A DNA stretch of 64,000 bases from Sindora glabra (lineage: Eukaryota; Streptophyta; Magnoliopsida; Fabales; Fabaceae), in NCBI GenBank assembly GCA_020226215.1, contig CM035233.1:7936001-8000000 (forward strand), in the 5' to 3' direction. Below the pieces are notes generated by a model. It had not been told where the DNA came from and searched no databases. It saw only the letters and a list, made by a program, of their open reading frames with translations. Both the position numbers and the translations under genes were made by a program. This document shows, in pieces, positions 56,315 to 64,000 of this stretch (its first letter is position 1; every line of letters starts with the position of its first letter).

Positions 56315-59300
56315 CACTATTACATAATAGTTGTTAGACGACAAGCATTTAGAGAATTACACATCAGAATATGACCAATGTTTAATTAAGCATCATTGTA
56401 CATAAGTTTTAACATTAGTTTTTTAATAGTCATGAGCCAAAAAATGACGTTAGTTATTGTATAGAAAAAATCAAGGTCATTTCTTTGGCTAGCGATGTCA
56501 AAAAACAAATATTAAATGTTAGGTTCTTTTAACAATATGACGTTTAATGTTTATAATATCACTTCAATTTCCTTAAATAACCATTATGGTATGTTACCCC
56601 TTTGTCCTTCCTCCAACCTTCACCCCATCCTCCATGTCCTTTACTCCTTTGTCTCCTTTATTTCTCTTGTATTCCTCTATACAAAATACTTTAACTAGAA
56701 ATAAAAACTAACATTTCCTATGACATAATACTATTTCAATTTTAATAATTTTAAAGAATAAATTAAGTAACTAAAGTTTGAAAATAGTGAAAAGTTATAT
56801 CTAATACCTTAATTAGAGATAAATGCTTTGCTGAATCTATCTTAGAACATGTTACTCATTATGTGATGTTAGCATTCCCTAGAAAGCACTCTTGAACCCA
56901 ATACTTGCAAATGCAATGAGCAGTCATGAAAATTTGATATATAATATTTTACATTTTATATAAATAAATAGTACATAATACCACCAATACCAAAAATGAT
57001 GAATGAAATCAAGTTTCTTACCTATATAAACTTGTAAAAGCTGTATCAAAATGAAAGGTAATAAAATATGGTTGATTATGAAACTAAAAACTAAATAATC
57101 CAGAACAAGCATGAAAACCACTTTATTTTCATATTCTATGCTTTTCTAGTAAGTGCGCAACCCCAAAAATTTAGTGATAAGCTAATAGATCTTCAGTATT
57201 ATAAAAAAATTGCTATAAATACATAATCGAAGAGAATTATCGTAAGGTTAGAAGGTAAGCATAACTTATTAAAAAGATAATAATTTTTGGGTTAGAATAA
57301 CTTCAAGATAAAATTTGCAAATAGCACTATAACTTCATTCTTTTTATTTTCAACTTGTGTCCTACTTTACCTTTTTTTTTTATTTTCAACTCACTCTTGA
57401 AGGCTAAAGCTTACATGTTGGATACTATAAAAACTAACACTTAAAGTTAGATATTAATGTTGGTTATTAAACAAGAATCAATATCATAATAGTTATTACA
57501 AAATTGATTACCTTTGTTTGGATAACTTTTTTTAATAAACATGTATATTTGAATAAAATTAACTCAATTATATACATCATATACATTAAGCTAGAACCAA
57601 ATAACAATTTACATATACATCACATATACACACACATATCAAACTATAATCCTAAACAAAATTCCCATAGAAGCAATAATTTAATAAACTAAGTACTAAT
57701 ATGGTAAGAATACTAACATTATTTTATGAATTGATTAATTTTATTTTTAATTTAATTTTCTTTAAATGAAATTAGTAGAATTAAAATTCTTTGGTGCATT
57801 GGGCATTTTTCTTATACAATTAAATGGAAACAAACAGTAATAGATCAAATGTAAATGAAATAAATGATAAAAGAGACAATCTATTATGAAAGTGAAGTCT
57901 TCCATTTTATTTAATTTCCAAATTAGTACATTGACATATACAATGCAAAAACTATTATTTACAATGAACAACGAGTTTTAATTTACAATAAACATACACT
58001 TAAAAAAGATATTATACATTATCCCATGCTTGTAATTCTTTTTATTTTGTTTGAGGGTTTATGAGTTAAAAGGTGTAGATAGTTGCAAACTAATAATAAA
58101 TAATAGTGAGAAAAAGTAATATCATCATTCATGCAATGAACACAAGCTTATCAATGCAAGAATCAACATGCTACTTTTTCTCACTATAATTTAACACTAA
58201 TTTTGCAATCCATTTTTGTAATTTCTCAATATCTCAAGTATGCTTCTTGAGATGGAAGGTATAGACTAATAGCTTTTGGAATCCATCAATAGAGCAAGCT
58301 TTTGAAATGAAAGGTATAGATCATAATATTCAAGATTACTTAATCTATTGAAAATATTCTAGAATCCATAAAAAATCCTTCCAAGTACTTGTACTCGCAC
58401 TTTAACAATAAATAGAAAGATTTCATAAAGCATTTAGAAGAATCCTTGTTCAAAGTCCTTTCAAGTGCTTTGCAGAATGTTTGTGTTCATGATCGAAATA
58501 TGGGTAAAAGTCCCTAATAGGAACTTTTAATCAATTTCAATACCTTCTTATTAGCCCTAGTTATGTTGAATACGATAATCTACACCCTTTAACTTAAAAG
58601 CCTTTTTTTAATGGAAGAAGAGCTATCTTGATAGATTATTGATTTATTTTAAATTAGCAAGGAAAATAATATTTATAAGCTAAAATCAAAATTTTAGATG
58701 TCAATTATTAATAAAAGATCTATGTCCTAGGTTAATCTTGTCTCAAGAAATGGCAGTTGTCATACCTTAAGATATCAATAAAGTACTTTACTAATGTGTA
58801 AAACTTAACATGAAAATTGAAATAGCCTAAGAAGATTGTTTTTTAAAAAATTGAAGTCATAAGTTTTCACAACCTTATAAATATCACTCATTTTGATGTC
58901 TTTATGTTTTCACACTTTCTTCATAAATTCATAAAGCTCTTAAATATCTCTAGATGTATGTTCTATAAAAAAAATTTGATGCTATAAGCATCTACAATTG
59001 ACATTGTATAATTGTGAAGATGTATATATATTCCATAAAATAACTTACATAAAAACCACACTAAATCATCAATAAACAAAAACTACATTTTTACATCAAT
59101 ATATAAAAACTATAACAAAACCATAATGTGTCATCATCCTTGATGCAAACTTTTGTTTGTTGCTTAGTTTCCTCCATGTAAGTGACTCAAACCATCATGC
59201 CTATTATATATCATATATACAACAAGAAAAATTGAACAAATGGATATTTATCTTCCAATGGTGGGGGTGGTGAATGATGTAAAGACAATACCATGTTAGA

Positions 59301-60596
59301 TGAGATGGAAGGAAAGATATTATTAAATTCTTGAGTTAGATAATGAAGGTAAAGGCATGATCAAGATGTTTAAGATAGATATTCAAGGCATAATCCAAAT
59401 GTTTAAAAAAATAGCATCTTACATTTTGTTATTTCATGAAACATCATAAATACCATGAAGTTAAATGTTAGTTAGATCTTAAAATGACATCTTAAAGTTT
59501 ACATCTTTATAATAAAACTTTTTGGACCACCTTATTGACATCAATTTTGTTAACCATCAATGTCATATAGTTTTGTAGTTATATCAATTGCACAATTACA
59601 ATCAAATTGCATATTTATACAAAAAGTTATTTATGTTTTAATATCTTCTATTTAGTACACTTTATAAACAAATTTATGTTAAATTTTAATTGTCATTAAA
59701 CATTTTATAATGAAAGTATAATCAAATAACAAAAGAAAAAATAAATCTACAAATTTATTCTAACATTTTATTTCATTTCAAATCGTTACATATAAATGAA
59801 TTCATTAAAAGAACAAACATAAAAATAACAATAAAGCATTAATATACATCTACAGAAAAATCACTAGGTAACTAAGTTTATATACTAATTTTATCGAAAT
59901 CACTATCCTTGTTGCAAATTTTAGTGTGCTAAAGAGAGCTTTGTTTCTCTCAGTTGGAACCTAATAATGTCTTAATTATGTTCAAGTAGAGAATGAGAGG
60001 AAGTGCTTTATAGTGCTAGTGGAATATAAAGACAACTCACATCTAAATTTAGAAATTTTTTGAATTTTGTGAAAGCATCTCATCCAAGACTTAATGCCTT
60101 TTACTGTTTAAGAGCAAAAGACATCAAAGTCATGGATGGGATGTTTTCACAAAATTCAATGCATTCTAAGAATGGTAAGCAGTGCTCAAATTTCCCCAAA
60201 CATAAAAAAAAGAGTGAAAGCCAAATTTATAAGCAATAAAGGAGAAGGTTACAATACCCTTAGAAGTTGATTAAGTGCAAAATCAATTTGCGAACTTTTT
60301 ATATTTCCCAACGAGGTACTTTAAATGCCTTTTGAACAATAGTTATAAAGAAAATCAATGTCTTAAGTTTTTAAGTAAAACTATTCACATTTATTATTAT
60401 TATTATTATAATTGGTGTAATAAGTTTTCTACTAATTTGAAAAATATCACCATGTCAATATAAATGTTAGTAAGAATTTTTATCTATCATTTTTAAGTTA
60501 TATAATTTTAAAAATATCACTACATTAATATAGACATTGGTGATAATAAAAATCAATGTCTATCCACCAATGTAAATTAACAATTTTGTAATAATG
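56315..60596. mobile_element. Second CACTA-like copy, probably non-autonomous (about 4.3 kb)
   Basis: Left end CACTATTACATAAT at 56315; right end TTTTGTAATAATG at 60584-60596, the reverse complement of CATTATTACAAAA. The right flanking 150 bp carry ACATTGGTG and CCACCAATGT words. The left 1 kb (especially 56890-57300) is related to the left end of the first CACTA at 30830-31400. Flanking triplets ACC and ACA agree at two of three bases. No transposase motif was found inside. Ends are degraded, so borders are probable, not proven. Confidence 0.5.
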
Positions 60597-63500
60597 ACAC
60601 CTTTTTTGAAGCAAAACCCTTAATCTTCCATAATCCAAAAGAAAATAAAGGCAACCACCCTAGGTTTAATGTTTAATGAAACTTGCCTTGAGTTAATTGA
60701 AGAATAAATGCAATGGATGAAGGTTGGCAACTTATATTAAGGGAGGAGAAAAGAAAGGAAGATGAAGAGGAGTAAATGTGTTTAGGAAAATGAGGAATAA
60801 TAGTGTGATTAGGAAATTAAAGGGAGAGATGAGTTAGGTGCAAAGTTAGGAATTATTCTAAACATTTTCCATAACACTTACTCATCTTTAATTATACTTT
60901 AACCTTTAAATATTTCCTTCCATACTAAATTTTTATCTCATATTTCATCATAGTTAGGTTTCATCATTTCCTAGACAAAATCTCATTTTATATTTAACCA
61001 TATTAATTTAAGTAATAATTTTCCTATGTGATATCTTTTTAATTGTTTTTAAATATTTCTAAGGGGTGTATACCACATTCATCTTCCCAATTATTTATCA
61101 TATTAATAAATTTAATAATTTATTTTTTACATCTAAAATTTTTTTAAATTATCGCTATAAAATTTCTTTTATAAATTAGGGAATGTTTTTAATTTATGTG
61201 TATAAAATTTATAATATATATTTTGTTTGAAATTTTATAAATAATTTTTTTATGAACTTTTAAATTTCTATGTGCTTGTTACAAGTGTTTTAAATCATTA
61301 GATTATTTTGATAATTATCACGAACAACATATGAATTGTATTCAAATGATTTGGCCAACTACTTATTTTGAATACTAAGTAATTATTTTGGTTCATTCTT
61401 TTATATATCTAAATTTTAAGTTTTATTAAACGATATCATAATTTTATTACCTGAAATGAAGTATAGCTTTACTAAGAACTATTTTGAAGACAAATAAATT
61501 ATTTATGTTTGACTTAAATACTCCATTAAACAGTCATTTACTTGCATTATAACAAAAAACTAATATTTTAAGTATATTAAAATATTATTAAGGAAATATA
61601 TTTATCCTCTTTTTATTACACTATTGTATAAATTATATCTTAGTTTTGATAATTAAAAATCTAAAACCTTTACCAATTTATTTTGCTTAAATTATTTAAA
61701 CCACATATTTTTTCATTAACTCTCAAGAATAAGTATGCACTTATTATATATTTTTTCCTATTATCTATCTCTTTTCTCTATTATCTAGAATTTTCTTCCC
61801 TTTATCTAAATATCTCTTTCCCCTTCACTATATTGTTCAAATGAAACCCCCACCCCTAAGGCTTTATCTTGTTTACATGGAACCAATTTATCTTTTTTCC
61901 ATATTATCTAGAATTTTTTCCTTTTTTCATTCTTCACCTCTCTCCATTTCACTCTTTTATTCTATCCCTCATTTCCTAGCCTTTCCACCCTTTCATCCTA
62001 GCTCCTCCTAATACTAATATCATCACCTACTTCCTTATTTTATCAAATTTACTTGTTATTGTATGAAAATGATCAAAAGAAAGCCAACATTTGTCCTTTT
62101 CTTCCAATTGATCTTAGAATGTTTTAAGATTGGCTAGAAAGTTTGGAAAAAAAGATTTAGATATACTTATAACTTAAACTAGTAAATAAAGGCTACTTTG
62201 ACTTCTCAAAGTATATGAATATTCTACTTTAACTTATAATTATAATATTTATTTTTTTACAAACATGAATGTAAGTTTTACTATTATATAATTACCCTTT
62301 AACGTTAGCCTATCATGTCAGTTATATTGAAAAACTAGTGTATATAATGGTAAAATAACATTTTTGCAATTTTAAGCAATTATTAACATCAATTCTAATA
62401 AAAAGCCAACATGATAAGTTGGCACAATTGTATTTTTGTAAATATAAGTAAATTATCATATTAGTTGAAATAAAAGATTGACATAGAATATCAAGTATCA
62501 TTATCTTAAGATGTCAATATCCTATAACCACTATCTAAAAGACATTCCAATCATCTCAGGGGGAGATATAAAGTGTTTATACAAATATGCTTTTTAAATA
62601 ATTAACATCTGTTGTTTTTTAAATTGCTTATAAGTTTCTTTTCCACTCCATTTTTTATTTAATTTTTTTCACTCTATTTTTCATTTAGATTTTTTATTCT
62701 ATTTTTAATTTTAGGGGTATAAGAGGAAAATACACAATTGATGTTGCTTTATCATTAATTGATGAATGTAAGTTATTACTTCTAAGTTATTATCCTCTCT
62801 TGACCATAATTTGTATTAAGTTACTATTTTAAAATAAACAAAGATAACCCTATTTCTTTTCTATATTACCAACTCAATAGAGTGAATCTTAGAGTATTAA
62901 TAGTAATAAAAAGTAGGTATTTCTACATGGATTTACTGATAATGGCCATAAAGATAAAAAAGGTTGCAATAGATATGAAAATAAGGAGTTACTTTGAGAA
63001 TACCATAAAGATAATCACTATCACTTTTCTTCATTAATGAACATGTAAATTCTATAATAAGTATTCAAAATGGTCATGGTTATAAACATTATGTCTTCCT
63101 AAATATTAATGACAAAATGCTTATTCTTTAAGATAAGAATATGCAACATTGATGGGTATGTTGATAATTTAATGTAATTTTTATATAGATTATTGTCAGG
63201 AAAATGTCAAGATACAAAAGTTGTATATAAAAAAAAACTAGCCAAACAGTGTTAGTTATTTTTTAAAAAATTGATGTGGTTATACAAAATTAGAAGCAAA
63301 AAGCACATTGATTTTTTATCATAACCAATGTCTAAAGTACTTGAATAGCCAACTAGCATATAATAAATATTTACTAATACACGAATGATGGCATTTATAA
63401 AATGCATTATGTTAGAAAATGAAAATATGGATCATAAATACTAACCATTTATAAGTAACTTGTATTAACAAATTGCCAAAAATTACATTTCAAGGAATGT

Positions 63501-64000
63501 CAATAGTTAAGCTTTATGAAGTAAAACATATATAATACATTGATTTTGATTAATAATGATGTCTAAATCTTTGCATGATGTCTATATTTCATTCTTATTC
63601 ATCATTTGAAACATCTAAATGATGTCTTATCAATAATATATAAACTAGTGAGAAATTATAGTGGAAAAAAGTAATATAACCATTCCTATATTAGAAAGCT
63701 TGACTTTTTAAGTTCATTATAAGACTAATTATATTACTTATTCTCATTATAAATTATCATCAATTTGTAACCATCATACCTTCTAAAGTCATCTTTGTCA
63801 TTCATGTTCCATCTTAAGAAGCACAATTAGTAAGAAAACATAAAGATGAGATAAGTGATGAGAAATTGGAGTGAAAAGAAGTAATATAGTCATTTTCACC
63901 TTAGAAGGCTTAAATTCATTGCAAAAATAGTTATATTTCTTCTCTCATCATAATTTATCATTAGTTTCTATATCTAAGTCCTCCAATTCAAAATCCTTTT
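60597..64000. other. AT-rich DNA with CACTA-type repeats, no gene
   Basis: 60597-60900 is A/G-rich; 61730-62050 is pyrimidine-rich. About 62380-62450 and 63245-63600 again carry CACTA subterminal-type words (AACATCAAT, CCAATGTCT, ACATTGATTTT), suggesting another CACTA end nearby or past the window edge. From 63641 to 63960 a motif GTGA(T)GAGAAATT...AGTAATATA is repeated about 215 bp apart. No coding sequence recognised. Confidence 0.4.

Noticed and set aside
1..64000. Endogenous pararetrovirus or organelle DNA insertion
   Set aside because: The reverse transcriptases all fit copia, gypsy or LINE order and motifs. No movement-protein or virus-type coat motif, and no plastid or mitochondrial gene, was seen.

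Overview
The window is nuclear DNA of a flowering plant, most likely a eudicot. The evidence is AT-rich sequence, Ty1-copia and Ty3-gypsy retrotransposons with plant-type priming sites, hAT and CACTA DNA transposons, L1- and RTE-type LINEs, a plant mobile domain (PMD) gene relic, and the C-terminal exons of a plant ankyrin-repeat/PGG-domain membrane protein. No bacterial, organellar or viral genome segment was recognised. I found no intact host gene: nearly every recognisable coding stretch belongs to a mobile element and is broken by stops or frameshifts. Layout: 1-2.3 kb is a multi-exon PMD relic (+). 3.6-6.0 kb is an old 5'-truncated copia pol (+) with a possible 3' LTR. 8.2-9.95 kb is an L1-type LINE fragment (-). 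11.1-13.7 kb is a gypsy pol relic (+). 14.4-30.4 kb is a second gypsy element split by three later insertions: a copia element of about 8.4 kb (15151-23506, TSD AAAAG), a 2.1-kb non-autonomous hAT (24469-26548, 8-bp TSD) and a 1.66-kb solo LTR of the same copia family (28561-30218). 30.5-43.5 kb is probably a CACTA element with TnpA-like and TnpD-like remnants. It has itself been invaded by two solo LTRs of one family in opposite orientation and by a third, truncated LTR. 43.8-45.66 kb holds the last two exons of an ankyrin/PGG gene (-), damaged by a 76-bp tandem duplication and a frameshift. 47.8-48.25 kb is a MITE-like element, and 49.2-50.05 kb an AT-rich degenerate tandem array. 50.45-51.9 kb is a gypsy gag relic (-). 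52.78-53.65 kb is the 3' part of an RTE LINE (-) ending in a (TTG/TTA)n tail. 53.9-55.26 kb is a second copy of a dispersed repeat found inside the CACTA element. 56.3-60.6 kb is a second, probably non-autonomous CACTA copy sharing its left end with the first. 60.6-64 kb is AT-rich with CACTA-type repeats and no gene. How the parts relate: this is a nested transposon landscape, not a pathway. Removing two of the insertions from the second gypsy element, keeping one copy of each target duplication, restores an uninterrupted reading frame across both junctions. That gives an order of events: gypsy first, then copia, hAT and the solo-LTR parent. The copia element is youngest by LTR comparison (about 2% between its LTRs by eye), while the 3.6-6.0 kb copia relic is old and carries stops almost only where Gln or Trp is expected, the pattern of methyl-cytosine deamination. 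I did not find a convincing new biological system. The most informative structures are the truncated 5' LTR of the copia element, the inverted pair of solo LTRs, and the damaged PGG gene.
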